Shown: positions 1 through 8,871 of the stretch, one piece after another | Layout of the letters: the number at the start of each line of letters is the position of its first letter | Position numbering within the stretch: position 1 is the stretch's first letter | Source: Chryseobacterium sp. 39-10 | Lineage (GTDB): Bacteria > Bacteroidota > Bacteroidia > Flavobacteriales > Weeksellaceae | Length of the DNA stretch: 53,584 bases | Direction: 5' to 3' | Assembly: GCA_001898255.1 (NCBI GenBank) | Contig: MKTK01000038.1 | Location: forward strand, 454 to 54,037 | Program-made: the position numbers and the translations under genes | The notes under the pieces: model-generated | Database searches by the model: none | Seen by the model: only the letters and a program-made list of their open reading frames with translations | What the model was told of the DNA's origin: nothing

Positions 1-704
1 GTGTTGGTATTTTTATCGTTTCTAAAACCACCCTGATTGGTATTGGCATCGTTTCTGAAACCGCCATTATTACTATTGATGATGCCGTTGTTACTGTTTC
101 GCCCGCCATTACCAAATCCGAAATACGGGTGGGGGTTTGCTTGGTTGTATTGCACGCGATCTACCCTGTAGCGATCAATATTGATATTACGGTATTGGGG
201 AATGATATAAACTGTGGATGCGTAATGCTGCCTTCTGTATTGCTGATAATACTGCACCGGACTGTAACCACCATAATACCTATTCTGGAATACGACAAAA
301 ACCCTTGGCCCCAATATTCTTTCTAATGCGTAGAAACGATCGTAATACCACCTATCGGGGTTATAGCGATAGTAATTGTTCCATGCAGAAAAGCTGGGGT
401 ACATTTCGTTGAGCATGATGATTTGCTGTACTTGCCAAGGTGCAAGTTGATATCTTCTAAAGAAGCGATTCCAGTTGATATCGGCGATGCTATTTCGATA
501 ATCGTTATAATAACTTTGGTAATAATCGCTGGTATAGTAATTATCGGGGTATTGGTAATAATAATCATCAGGGAACCAATACTCATCATCATAATCGCCA
601 TAGTAACCATTGTTGCTACCATTATTGGGATAATAATCGGGGTAATTCTGGGCGGAAGTGAGCGTGATGGCTAACACTGCAAATCCAAAAAGTATTTTTT
701 TCAT
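1..704 (-). CDS. Secreted Tyr/Asn-rich protein, C-terminus beyond left edge (partial)
   Basis: I do not recognise the family. Reading from the ATG at 704 the frame stays open to base 1, giving at least 234 codons. The N-terminus MKKILFGFAVLAITLTSAQN is a classic signal peptide with likely cleavage before the Gln, so the protein is exported. The mature part starts with a low-complexity Tyr/Asn/Asp stretch (about residues 20-60), then a more ordered segment with W, F and R (about 65-150, including APWQVQQIIMLNEMYPSF), then a Gly/Asn/Arg-rich tail. At the window edge the tail shows two copies of an 11-residue unit (GGFRND.NTN-), encoded by two 33-bp DNA repeats. Similar Y/N-rich exported proteins are common in flavobacteria and have no assigned function. 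The full repeat number is not visible. Confidence 0.75.
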   Translation of the reverse strand, partial: MKKILFGFAVLAITLTSAQNYPDYYPNNGSNNGYYGDYDDEYWFPDDYYYQYPDNYYTSDYYQSYYNDYRNSIADINWNRFFRRYQLAPWQVQQIIMLNEMYPSFSAWNNYYRYNPDRWYYDRFYALERILGPRVFVVFQNRYYGGYSPVQYYQQYRRQHYASTVYIIPQYRNINIDRYRVDRVQYNQANPHPYFGFGNGGRNSNNGIINSNNGGFRNDANTNQGGFRNDKNTN

Positions 705-835
705 GTCTTTATACCGTTGTTTTAAGGGTGCACTATACTCTATTAGAAAAGCGTGCCAAAATGTTGTTCAAAAATTAAAGCAAACGCCTACCTACAAGAA
801 GTTTAGGGATTATTTATCTTGTTGGATTCAAATAT

Positions 836-868
836 AAAAAGGAAGTTAAAAGCGATGTTTTAACTTCC
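836..868 (-). terminator. Intrinsic terminator of malQ, probably bidirectional
   Basis: An 11-bp perfect stem (841-851 with 858-868, GGAAGTTAAAA) has a 6-nt loop. On the minus strand it is followed by five T (836-840) and on the plus strand by four T (869-872). It lies about 100 nt past the malQ stop. Confidence 0.8.
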
Positions 869-965
869 TTTTGAATTGGGTGGAATACACAACCATTTTA
901 TGTTGCAAATAGTGCGTGCATCCTGTATTTTCTGCTAATCAGCAAGGATGTTTATTCACTGCGTT

Positions 966-3623
966 TTATGCTCTGTTGGCATCTGCTATCCACGAAGCAA
1001 TTTTAGCATTGAAGTGTTCTTGCTCGACTAAATCTTCCAACGTTAGATGCATGCGATACCTCCAATAATGTGGGAAAACTGCGGGGTTATTGATGCGCTC
1101 GTTATCCATTTGTGGATTTACCAATTGATCATCTGTTGCTAAAAACTCCTGAATGGGGAATATGGCGAGCATGGCTTCGTTGTAAAGGTGTTGCTTCATA
1201 ATGATGGTTGCAAGATCAGACTCGAGATTCCAAGGCGCGGTGCCGAATTGCCCTAATTGCTGGTTGAAGTATCTTTGCGAATAGTTGCGATCTTCATGCC
1301 ACCATTGCCGCAGCGTGGAGCTGTCGTGTGAACTCGCCGTAACCACATTCATATATCCTGCATTTTTTGGATTGTACCAAGGGATGTTTTCTGATGGCAT
1401 GCGCTGCACCTTGAGTGCAGTGATTGCTAACCGATCCAATACTTGTGGAACGCAATCGGGAACGAGGCCTAAGTCTTCACCACAGATCAACATATCTGTA
1501 GCATTGAGGATCATTGGCAGCTTCTCCATAGCATTTTTGTACCATAACCCATCTTGTCTTTTGAAGAAATAATCGATGTATAAATCGTAAATGCTTTGTT
1601 TTTCCCAATCTGACAGGAGTCTGTAAGAATCTGTTTTATCAACATTGAATCTTGGGTGATAAACCATTTCTCCCCCTGCCAATTCTTCCTGAAGGAAAAG
1701 TACATTGGCGCAAAGAGAAATCAACTGATCTGCTGCCCATGGATGCGGATATTGCTCGAAGTGTTCTTTGAGTTTTCTCTGGGTATTGAATTCATCCTTT
1801 AAACGGTAGGTTCCGTTATGCTGATCTTCCATGAACTCATGGCGGATGGCCTCTTTTTCGTCTCCAAAATAATTCCACAGCACCTGATCATTGATGAAAG
1901 GCAAGCAATATCTTTCGTAATTGAAAGGGATATTACGTTGCTGAAACTCTTCTACCCTTACCGGAACGGCGGGGTAAAAGTAGCCAAGAATACCTTGTGT
2001 GGCACTCATTGGCATGCGCCAAATTCTAAAACAGCCAAGAATGTGATCGATTCGCATGGCATCGAAATATTGTTCGAGTGCTTTGAAGCGGTTTTTCCAC
2101 CAACGGTAGCCGTCTGCTTTCATGGCTTCCCAATTGTAAGTAGGGAACTCCCAATTTTGGCCTAAGTCGGTAAACTGATCTGGTGGTGCACCGGCCTGAA
2201 AATCCATGCCGAAAAGGTCTGGTTCTGCCCATGCCTCCACAGAGTATCTGTAAATACCAATGGGCAAATCACCCTTCACTGAAACTCCTAACTGGTGGGT
2301 ATAGTCGATGGCTTCCTTAAGTTGAAGATGAAGCTGATACTGCACCCACGCATGTAGTATTACTGCTAGATAATCTTTGCTTTTCGCTGTAAAGAAGGGG
2401 GCAATTTTGCCGGCAATATATTTCTTATGGGTTTTCCAAAGGTTGAAGTTGGGTGTTTTGTATTTATCTCTCTGCACACAAAATGCGGTGTAGGGAATTA
2501 GCCATTCTTCGTTGTCTTTGATGAACTTTTTGAAATTTCTATCTTTTACGATGTCCTGATTATTGGCATCGAAGATGGCTTTTATGTACTTCCATTTACC
2601 GGCTATTACCTGCTCATAATCGATTAAATCGAGTGTGTTGAGTTCTGTTTTTTTTGCTTTAAACTCCTCTTGAAGTTCGGTGGGTAATGGGTAAGGCAAT
2701 TGCTCTATCGACAGGTATTGCGGATGGAGTGCATATACCGATATCGCAGCATAGGGATAAGAATCTGTCCATGTATAATTGGCTGTGGTATCGTTAATAG
2801 GCAGAATCTGCAGGACTGAAAGATTGGTTTTTTTCGCCCAATCTGCCAGTGGTTTTAAGTCGGCAAATTCGCCTACTCCGAAGCCGTTTTGGGTACGGAG
2901 TGAGAAAACAGGCACTGCTACGCCTGCTGCATGATAGAGCTCGAAAGATTTGAATCTGAAGAAATGATCTGCTTTAACGAGCAGCACGTTCTTTTCGGCA
3001 TTGGGCAACACCCAACGATTGCTTCCGTACTCGATGTCGAAAACTTCGCCGGAAGCGTTATTCATTAAACCATATTTATACTGCACCATCTGGTTGATTG
3101 GCAACTCGACTGCTGCCTCCCAAATACCAAAATCGGTTTGTGCCATAGGAAGTGTGCTGAGCCACTGCCATTGGCCAAGCGCATCACAATTGCCCAGTAT
3201 CACCACTCGCCAATCGGGATGGTAAACCGGTGCTTCTAATCGAAAAAGATGGGTATGTTTTTTTAATACCGTCATTTTTTCGGGTCTGAAGCCGCTTAAT
3301 TTATTTTTAAGGATTTTATTGTTGAGGTAATTCTCGGGAAAGTTTTTCAAATTCCAACTGTCATCAATAACAAACTCGTCGTAGTTGTGCGGGAAATTAA
3401 GGTGGTGCAGTGAAAACTCTTCGTCAACTACCTCATCTACCTCGTTTAGCAATTGATATTTGTAGGTAATGGACTTGGAGAAGTAATCGATCTCGACCCT
3501 CCAGTTTCCGTTATCTGTATAAGTGAGGAAATGGGTTTTGTTTTCATTTCCATCTTCCACGACCAGTACCTGGAGCTTTTCACCCATCTTGGTCTGGAAG
3601 TTAATGTTAAGATACAGTTTCAT
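966..3623 (-). CDS. malQ: 4-alpha-glucanotransferase (amylomaltase) with N-terminal starch-binding domains
   Basis: A GH77 disproportionating enzyme that transfers alpha-1,4-glucan segments between maltodextrins; expected in the cytoplasm. At 885 aa it is far longer than the roughly 500-700 aa simple MalQ. The extra N-terminus (about 1-240) looks like two CBM20-type starch-binding domains; the second has VVILGNCDALGQWQW near 145. The GH77 core follows. The three acidic catalytic positions are visible: Asp in AMRIDH (about 523), Glu in CGEDLGLVP (about 712) and Asp in SSHDSS (about 766). This matches the plant DPE2-like architecture common in Bacteroidota. The start at ATG 3623 is the only sensible one. 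It is monocistronic: a terminator lies downstream and over 350 nt of non-coding DNA upstream. No alpha-amylase or maltose transporter gene is adjacent. Confidence 0.93.
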   Translation of the reverse strand: MKLYLNINFQTKMGEKLQVLVVEDGNENKTHFLTYTDNGNWRVEIDYFSKSITYKYQLLNEVDEVVDEEFSLHHLNFPHNYDEFVIDDSWNLKNFPENYLNNKILKNKLSGFRPEKMTVLKKHTHLFRLEAPVYHPDWRVVILGNCDALGQWQWLSTLPMAQTDFGIWEAAVELPINQMVQYKYGLMNNASGEVFDIEYGSNRWVLPNAEKNVLLVKADHFFRFKSFELYHAAGVAVPVFSLRTQNGFGVGEFADLKPLADWAKKTNLSVLQILPINDTTANYTWTDSYPYAAISVYALHPQYLSIEQLPYPLPTELQEEFKAKKTELNTLDLIDYEQVIAGKWKYIKAIFDANNQDIVKDRNFKKFIKDNEEWLIPYTAFCVQRDKYKTPNFNLWKTHKKYIAGKIAPFFTAKSKDYLAVILHAWVQYQLHLQLKEAIDYTHQLGVSVKGDLPIGIYRYSVEAWAEPDLFGMDFQAGAPPDQFTDLGQNWEFPTYNWEAMKADGYRWWKNRFKALEQYFDAMRIDHILGCFRIWRMPMSATQGILGYFYPAVPVRVEEFQQRNIPFNYERYCLPFINDQVLWNYFGDEKEAIRHEFMEDQHNGTYRLKDEFNTQRKLKEHFEQYPHPWAADQLISLCANVLFLQEELAGGEMVYHPRFNVDKTDSYRLLSDWEKQSIYDLYIDYFFKRQDGLWYKNAMEKLPMILNATDMLICGEDLGLVPDCVPQVLDRLAITALKVQRMPSENIPWYNPKNAGYMNVVTASSHDSSTLRQWWHEDRNYSQRYFNQQLGQFGTAPWNLESDLATIIMKQHLYNEAMLAIFPIQEFLATDDQLVNPQMDNERINNPAVFPHYWRYRMHLTLEDLVEQEHFNAKIASWIADANRA

Positions 3624-3988
3624 TTAAATAAATTTTAGGGAAATTTTATAGCTCGCAAGTTACGAAAAATCTCCACACACTAAGAAAATTTAACCAATAA
3701 AAAACATAGTTTATATACTGATTATCAATTTATTATGAAAGCAATTCCAAAGTATGCTAAAAATCATATTCCATAAAAATACCTTTCTACAAAAAAGCCA
3801 AGAAATTGGAGTGCTGACTGATTACCATTACGCCCCTGTAATCGTTGTGTTTCAGTGGAATTAAAGAGGGCTTTTAGTTATACAAACACATGCCAGTTTA
3901 ATATCTTCCTTTTGTGTAAGCACAAAAAACCGACAAAGCGGCCGTTGCTGCTTTGCCGGTTGCACTGCCATTGGCAGCCCTTTCATCT
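3624..3988. other. Non-coding gap between malQ and the DUF6266 gene
   Basis: This 365-nt AT-rich stretch lies between two minus-strand genes. It holds the terminator at 3929-3960 and presumably the malQ promoter, for which I see no clean TAnnTTTG element. It also contains the 13-mer ATACTGATTATCA (3715-3727), which recurs in the palindrome at 36279-36295. No convincing small ORF or RNA gene was seen. Confidence 0.5.
3924..3960 (-). terminator. Intrinsic terminator of the DUF6266 gene
   Basis: An 11-bp stem (3929-3939 with 3950-3960; minus strand ACCGGCAAAGC/GCTTTGTCGGT, one G-U pair) is followed on the minus strand by a T tract (3924-3928). It lies 28 nt past the stop at 3989. Confidence 0.85.
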
Positions 3989-4633
3989 TTAGCTGATGAC
4001 CACGCTACCCGCATACACCGAGTTGGAAACCCCCTCCAAATCGGCAGCTAGAAACCCCATCCATACATGCACTGGCTGACCTGCCCATGACGGAGGTAAT
4101 GCTGCTGTATAGGCGCCATCGGCTCTTGTTGCCACATTCTCGATAAATACGGAAGATGTTTCGCCCTCTAAGGCATAAAGAATCTGAACAAGATCCGTCT
4201 GTCGCACTGCATTGCCTGCTGAATTATCGAGCCACTCTATGATAAAAGAGTTGGCTGCAGCAGATACCAGACCGGTGATGACCGGCTGAAGCAATGAGCC
4301 CTTTGCAAAAGCAATTCCCGGGTATAGGATCGAGATCTGCATTAATGTAAAATCGAGCTGAAAATGGCTCATGATGTTTGACATCGCCATATTGTAGGCG
4401 GATCTCATGCCATTCTTTCTTCCGAAAAACTTTGTAGCAAAATGCTTGTACGCACTCAGGAAGTTGTACGATTCTACCATGCGCTGCTGGATGAGCAGTT
4501 GCTTTTGGTTGCGGTTACCGGTTGGTTTACGTGGACGGTGTTTGAGGATTTCTGTTCCGTTCACATTGGCTACTACTAAACGGCCAGTGCGACCGAATGA
4601 GCCAGACAATAAGGAATTACTTAATTTGCCCAT
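3989..4633 (-). CDS. DUF6266 family protein
   Basis: At 214 aa the protein fits the DUF6266 family, recognised from the N-terminal pattern MGKLSNSLLSGSFGRTGRLV followed by a Gly/Arg-rich segment (HRPRKPTGNRNQKQ), a Gln/Arg helix and aromatic residues (FLSAYKHFATKFFG). Members occur mainly in Bacteroidota and have no known function that I can name. There is no signal peptide and no transmembrane segment. The C-terminal half (about 110-214) is Ala/Ser/Val-rich and probably beta-structured (SNSVYAGSVVIS at the end). It has its own terminator and lies divergent from a small HTH gene across a repeat-rich region, so the two may form one accessory unit; that is inference. Confidence 0.7.
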   Translation of the reverse strand: MGKLSNSLLSGSFGRTGRLVVANVNGTEILKHRPRKPTGNRNQKQLLIQQRMVESYNFLSAYKHFATKFFGRKNGMRSAYNMAMSNIMSHFQLDFTLMQISILYPGIAFAKGSLLQPVITGLVSAAANSFIIEWLDNSAGNAVRQTDLVQILYALEGETSSVFIENVATRADGAYTAALPPSWAGQPVHVWMGFLAADLEGVSNSVYAGSVVIS

Positions 4634-5061
4634 GATTTCATGTTTTTATGGTTATTATTGAGCCAAAGGTAGATCGTTCTGCAGCTGGGTCCAGATTCTT
4701 TGCCGTGATTTCTCGTTATTTCTCGTTATTTTTCATCTCGTTTTCATAAAACACTGATATACAAGGTTATTAAGTTTTATACCTGTACTTTTTTAGTCCC
4801 CTTCTAGTCCTTTTCTTGTCCTTTTCTTGTCCTTTTATAGTGCCACGCAGGTACTACCAGGGTACCACACAGGTGCTTGGGTAGGCGACGAATGATTTGA
4901 AAAGGGGTGATGAGCAGTGTTACTTTGATGCAGAGCTGTATTCCAGATGAACAAGCAAGTCATTTTTGGGTGTATTCACCCCCGGATTTACCGTTAAAAC
5001 ACAGGTTATCCTTTCGGATGGGTGTAGTAATTTTGAATCTCCATTAACAAACACAAATACC
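4634..5061. other. Repeat-dense divergent intergenic region
   Basis: This 428-nt region lies between the divergent starts of the DUF6266 gene (4633) and the HTH gene (5062). It contains a 10-bp direct duplication (TCTCGTTATT, 4711-4730), four 11-bp units (4795-4838) and three loose CAGGTAC-like units (about 4847-4880: GCAGGTAC, CAGGGTAC, ACAGGTGC). No ORF is convincing. A reading frame opening at the TTG at 4966 is only an extension of the HTH gene. Confidence 0.6.
4795..4838. repeat. Four tandem 11-bp repeats
   Basis: Units AGTCCCCTTCT (4795-4805), AGTCCTTTTCT (4806-4816), TGTCCTTTTCT (4817-4827) and TGTCCTTTTAT (4828-4838) are head to tail. The 11-bp period is near one helical turn, so all units face the same side of the DNA, as expected for a cooperative protein-binding array. 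Confidence 0.85.
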
Positions 5062-5334
5062 ATGAATAAGAAACTTAATCTTAGCATGAACGCACTGGAA
5101 CAATGGCGTCATGAACAACGGGAACTTCATCGCCAGTTGCTAAAAGGAAACTTTGTACTGGATGAAACAATGATTGTACACGAATCTACACTGGCAAAAC
5201 TTCTTGGCGTAGGCGAGCACACCATGCGCAATTATCGCGCACAGCATTTGCTTCACTACATCAAACTTAGAAGTCAGGTGTTTTACATTAAACCTTTGGT
5301 TTTTCTGGATTTGCTGGATCTGTGTCAGAAATAA
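5062..5334 (+). CDS. Small helix-turn-helix DNA-binding protein (MerR/excisionase-like)
   Basis: A 90-aa protein from ATG 5062; an in-frame TTG at 4966 would add 32 residues with no domain character, so I prefer the ATG. After a charged helix (MNALEQWRHEQRELHRQLL) comes the layout of small Bacteroidota HTH_17/excisionase-like proteins: ESTLAKLLGVGEHTMRNYRA as the HTH (about 43-62), then a beta wing (YIKLRSQVFYIKP) and a short helix (LVFLDLLDL). Such proteins act as transcription regulators or recombination directionality factors, often on mobile elements. No integrase is visible nearby. The array of 11-bp repeats about 220 nt upstream is a candidate binding site, by inference only. Confidence 0.65.
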   Translation: MNKKLNLSMNALEQWRHEQRELHRQLLKGNFVLDETMIVHESTLAKLLGVGEHTMRNYRAQHLLHYIKLRSQVFYIKPLVFLDLLDLCQK

Positions 5335-5566
5335 GTAAGCCCAATGTTGCAACAGAAGAATTAGAATCAGTGAATACTGCGATTCTATTCGCTTGCCTCT
5401 GCCTAACAAAATGACATACCATACGGGTTGACTTTCTTTTCAGAAGCATCGATATCAACCTTGGCCAACCTTGGCATGGCGTTATGATGTAGAATAATGC
5501 GTGACTGTGCACCGTCGAGGTGGATGAATTATCAGCTTCAACCAAAGATCTCTATATTAAAACAGG

Positions 5567-6202
5567 TCATCTGACTTCTGCTACCTGAGCGGGAAAATCG
5601 GCATCAGCGTTCATTTCCTCCACTACTTTCTGGTCAATATTATACACCACAGGAACGCCAGTGGCTAATTCTTTGCTCAGAATTTGCTCGGGTGTGAGCT
5701 TTTCAAGATACATCATCAAAGACCGCAAGCTGTTGCCGTGTGCAACGACCAGCACATTCTTGCCAGCAAGCAACTGGGGCAGAATTTCGTTTTTGAAGTA
5801 GGGCATTACCCTGTTGTAGGTGTCTTTCAAACTTTCGCCATTGGGCGGCTGAACGTCATAGGATCTTCTCCATATATGCACTTGCTCGGCACCATACTTT
5901 TCAGCAGTTTCAGCTTTGTTGAGCCCTTCGAGACTTCCGTAACTTCTTTCGTTTAATGCCAAATTTTTGTGTACAGGAATGCTTTCCAGCTGATCGTCTT
6001 GCAAGACAATAGCCAGGGTATGTTGTGCTCTTTTAAGTTCGGAAGTGAAAGCGACATCAATGTGGTCTTTTTCAATTTTTGCCGCCGCACCATGAGCTTC
6101 CTGAATACCGAGATCTGTTAAATCGACATCTTTCCACCCTGTAAAGCGGTTTTGTAAATTCCATTCGGATTGACCGTGACGAATTAATATAAGTTCTGCC
6201 AT
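5567..6202 (-). CDS. gpmA: 2,3-bisphosphoglycerate-dependent phosphoglycerate mutase
   Basis: Interconverts 3- and 2-phosphoglycerate in glycolysis/gluconeogenesis. The phosphohistidine motif [10 protein letters not shown] places the catalytic His at residue 9. It is followed by [15 protein letters not shown], typical of the dPGM branch, and the second histidine lies in [11 protein letters not shown] (about 155). [20 protein letters not shown] is also diagnostic. At 211 aa it is somewhat shorter than the E. coli enzyme (250 aa), the usual length in Bacteroidota. ATG 6202 is the start directly before the beta strand. It stands alone; the neighbouring tyrA gene ends about 200 nt upstream. Confidence 0.93.
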   Translation of the reverse strand: MAELILIRHGQSEWNLQNRFTGWKDVDLTDLGIQEAHGAAAKIEKDHIDVAFTSELKRAQHTLAIVLQDDQLESIPVHKNLALNERSYGSLEGLNKAETAEKYGAEQVHIWRRSYDVQPPNGESLKDTYNRVMPYFKNEILPQLLAGKNVLVVAHGNSLRSLMMYLEKLTPEQILSKELATGVPVVYNIDQKVVEEMNADADFPAQVAEVR

Positions 6203-6407
6203 TTTTATGATATTTTATTAATGAGAGATGCATCAAAAATCGTTCTTAACCGTACTAAAAAGAACTTAATTTTACATTAAAAATAAAAGAAATCCCATAA
6301 GGGGCTACTCTTTCTTTTGAGCATTAGAGGATTGCCATAATAACTGAGCTGACCTCTATAGTTTACTCGTAAAACCACTTTGCAACCTACCCCCTCGGCG
6401 TTAAGGT

Positions 6408-7250
6408 TTACTTTAAAATTCCTCTTATTTTATTGGCGTTACGAATAAGCTCTTCCAAATAATCGTAGTTCTCTTTTTCTAATGCAGATTTGAATTTACG
6501 AAGCTGGGTAATATGCTCATTAAGAACATCTAACACATTTTCCTTGTTCTGCCTAAAGATGGGCACCCACATTTCCGGATGCGACTTGGCCAAACGAACG
6601 GTGCTGGAAAATCCGGTGCTTGCGAGTTGAAAAATAGTATCTTCTTCCCTTTCTTTTTCTAAAACGGTATTTGCCAACGCGTAGGAAGTGATATGGGATA
6701 TGTGGGAAATGTATGCCGTATGCAGATCGTGATCTTCGGCACTCATATAGATGAGGTGCATGCCTAAATTTTCAGCAATATGCGAGGCGGTTTCCAAGGC
6801 ATCTTTTGCAGACTCTTCTGCGTTGCAAATAACAGCGGCTCTGCCCGAGAAGCTCTCTGCTGTGGCTGCGCCGGGTCCCGAATTCTCGGTACCCCACATG
6901 GGATGAAAAGCGACATACCGTTGCCGGTTTGGATGATTCTTTACGGCTGCAGTAATACCGCATTTGGTAGAGCCGACATCCATTACAGTCTGTTGCTTTG
7001 TAGCATGATCCAAAACCTGCGGCAACAGCTTACGCGCAGCATCTACCGGAATGGCAAGAAAAATAAGCTCTGCCTGGGCAAGGGCATTGTCGAGCGTGGT
7101 GGCTTCATCTATAATACCTCTATCAATTGCCGTTTGAAGGTGATTTTGGTTTTGGTCGACACCAAATACGTGGTGAACAATGTTTTCTTGGCGAAGTTTT
7201 AATGCGATTGATCCTCCTATTAACCCCACTCCTATGATCGCAATTTTCAT
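6408..7250 (-). CDS. tyrA: Prephenate dehydrogenase
   Basis: Oxidative decarboxylation of prephenate to 4-hydroxyphenylpyruvate in tyrosine synthesis. The Rossmann motif is at the very N-terminus (IIGVGLIGGSIALKL, Gly residues 7-13), followed by an acidic residue ending the second strand (VFGVDQN). Family motifs include VMDVGSTK, FHPMWGTENSGPGAA and HDLHTAYISHISH (catalytic His region). At 280 aa it is a monofunctional dehydrogenase without a fused chorismate mutase or an obvious ACT domain. No other aromatic-pathway gene adjoins it. Confidence 0.92.
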   Translation of the reverse strand: MKIAIIGVGLIGGSIALKLRQENIVHHVFGVDQNQNHLQTAIDRGIIDEATTLDNALAQAELIFLAIPVDAARKLLPQVLDHATKQQTVMDVGSTKCGITAAVKNHPNRQRYVAFHPMWGTENSGPGAATAESFSGRAAVICNAEESAKDALETASHIAENLGMHLIYMSAEDHDLHTAYISHISHITSYALANTVLEKEREEDTIFQLASTGFSSTVRLAKSHPEMWVPIFRQNKENVLDVLNEHITQLRKFKSALEKENYDYLEELIRNANKIRGILK

Positions 7251-7399
7251 ACTGGCTGTGAATTTTTTGTTTTATATTGCTGTGGGTTCGTTTTGTGGTT
7301 ACCCACTAAAGATGTGTGCGAGAATGGATGATGAAAAGAATTTGGCAAGCAAATGCACAAACTGCACGCGTACTAATCACCAAACAAACCCATTGTGAA

Positions 7400-7849
7400 T
7401 TAAAGGTTTTTTTGGAAACAGATGCTATCTTCCATCCCTTCATACTGTGCATAGTTGGGGATTACTTCATACGTTTTACTGTAGAGTCTTACCGCTTCTG
7501 TCTGCCGTTTTCCTGTTTCGAGAATGGTATGCGTATATCCCAGTTCTTTGGCCCACTGTTCTAAGTGTTGCAAAATCTCGGTGCCACTACCTTTCCCCCG
7601 GTAATCGGGCTTTACGAACATACGTTTTACTTCAGCGGTCTCACGATCGTACTGTTTTATTGCTCCGGAACCTACGGGAACATCATCTTCGTACATCACG
7701 ATGCAATGCGGAAGTTCCGAAATCTTGTTGAACTGTGCATAGTAAGAATGCTCTTCGCCATCTTTAAGAGCGAGATAAAAATCAAGTTCTTTGATCAGTT
7801 CAATAAAATCCAGATCTGAAGAATTTGTTCTTTTGAATATTTTTGTCAT
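7400..7849 (-). CDS. GNAT-family N-acetyltransferase
   Basis: A 149-aa acetyl-CoA-dependent acetyltransferase of unknown substrate. Motif A is clear: VKRMFVKPDYRGKGSGTEIL (about 90-109), with the pyrophosphate-binding RGKGSG loop, followed by the helix LEQWAKELGY and strand THTILETG. The C-terminal QTEAVRLYSKTYEVIPNYAQYE is typical of GNATs. A purine-rich AAGGAAG sits upstream of ATG 7849, a rare Shine-Dalgarno-like site here. The gene is divergent from lutA with 260 nt between. Confidence 0.85.
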   Translation of the reverse strand: MTKIFKRTNSSDLDFIELIKELDFYLALKDGEEHSYYAQFNKISELPHCIVMYEDDVPVGSGAIKQYDRETAEVKRMFVKPDYRGKGSGTEILQHLEQWAKELGYTHTILETGKRQTEAVRLYSKTYEVIPNYAQYEGMEDSICFQKNL

Positions 7850-8109
7850 AATGATCTTCCTTTAAATAGTTTTATTCGTTGCCTTTTCTTTATATCGTAC
7901 GAAATCAGCATGTGCAGTTGCTACAAAACAAATACTGCTGCCTTCGATTTCTTTGCTGAGAAACGACGGGTAAAAATAGTAAAAGATTTTAATTCTGGTG
8001 TGTTATTTCTAATGATTATAAATTGGCCATTGCACAAAAAAAATCGTGCAAAAGAACATCATCTTTTTTCAATTCGTTGTATTATTGAAATTAAATAGAA
8101 CCGACAAAA

Positions 8110-8859
8110 ATGAAAGTTGCATTATTTATCCCGTGTTATATTGATTTAATTTATCCAAAAGCGGGCATAGCGTCTCTAGAATTGCTGGAGAAACTGGGCG
8201 TTGAGGTGGTTTTCCCACTGCATCAAACCTGTTGCGGACAACCGATGGCGAATGAGGGGGATGAGCAGCACTCTATAAAAACCGAAACTCAGTTCTGTGA
8301 GAACTTTAAAGATTTGGATGTTGATTACATTGTGGGACCTGCGGGGAGTTGTGTGAAACACGTGAAGCTGCACATGACTGCTATTGACCAAACCGAGGAG
8401 GTAAAGCAGATCCGGGCGAAAACGATAGAACTGGTGGAGTTTATTCACGATGTTCTTCAGATTCAGGATTTTTCTCAGGTTGAGTTTCCGCACCGGATTG
8501 CCATTCATAACTCCTGCAGTGCAGTACGTGGTTTGCATCTTGCCTCACGATTCGAATGGCGAGAACCCTATTTTAACAAGCCCGAGAACCTCTTAAAAAA
8601 TGTAAGAGGAATTGATATTGAAGTGATAGACCGCCCACAGGAATGTTGCGGATTTGGCGGTACATTTTGTGTAACCGATGAAGCGGTAAGTGCAAAAATG
8701 GGTCAGGATAAAGTAGCCGACTACACCAAGCACAGTATAGAATACGTGGTATCGCCTGATATGTCTTGCCTGATGCACCAGCAAGGAATTGCAGCAAGAG
8801 AAAAATCTGATCTTAAGTTCTTGCATATCGCACAAGTTCTAAATAACGGACCTTTTTAA
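8110..8859 (+). CDS. lutA: L-lactate oxidation complex subunit LutA (Fe-S oxidoreductase)
   Basis: First gene of lutABC, whose products together oxidise L-lactate to pyruvate. At 249 aa it matches LutA/YkgE. Two CCG-type cysteine motifs are seen: QTCCGQPMAN (about 39-48) and ECCGFGGTFCV (about 178-188). Further cysteines are in GPAGSCVKH, NSCSAVRG and SPDMSCLMH. These motifs bind an iron-sulfur cluster in the CCG domain family. lutB begins 12 nt after the stop, so the genes are co-transcribed. No flanking lactate permease gene is present. Confidence 0.93.
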   Translation: MKVALFIPCYIDLIYPKAGIASLELLEKLGVEVVFPLHQTCCGQPMANEGDEQHSIKTETQFCENFKDLDVDYIVGPAGSCVKHVKLHMTAIDQTEEVKQIRAKTIELVEFIHDVLQIQDFSQVEFPHRIAIHNSCSAVRGLHLASRFEWREPYFNKPENLLKNVRGIDIEVIDRPQECCGFGGTFCVTDEAVSAKMGQDKVADYTKHSIEYVVSPDMSCLMHQQGIAAREKSDLKFLHIAQVLNNGPF

Positions 8860-8871
8860 AAAAGCTAGATT

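Noticed and set aside
129-674. Plus-strand open frames opposite the left-edge gene
   Set aside because: Their Ile/Val/Thr-rich translations are the antisense of a Tyr/Asn-rich gene with a clear signal peptide.
4966-5061. N-terminal extension of the small HTH protein from a TTG
   Set aside because: The extra 32 residues have no domain character and ATG 5062 fits the start of the conserved helix.
5140-5545. Minus-strand frames downstream of the HTH gene
   Set aside because: They overlap the HTH gene or the 3' gap and show no coding bias, start site or recognisable domain.
7910-8098. 62-codon frame upstream of lutA
   Set aside because: No domain, Cys- and Lys-rich random composition, and it covers the lut promoter region.
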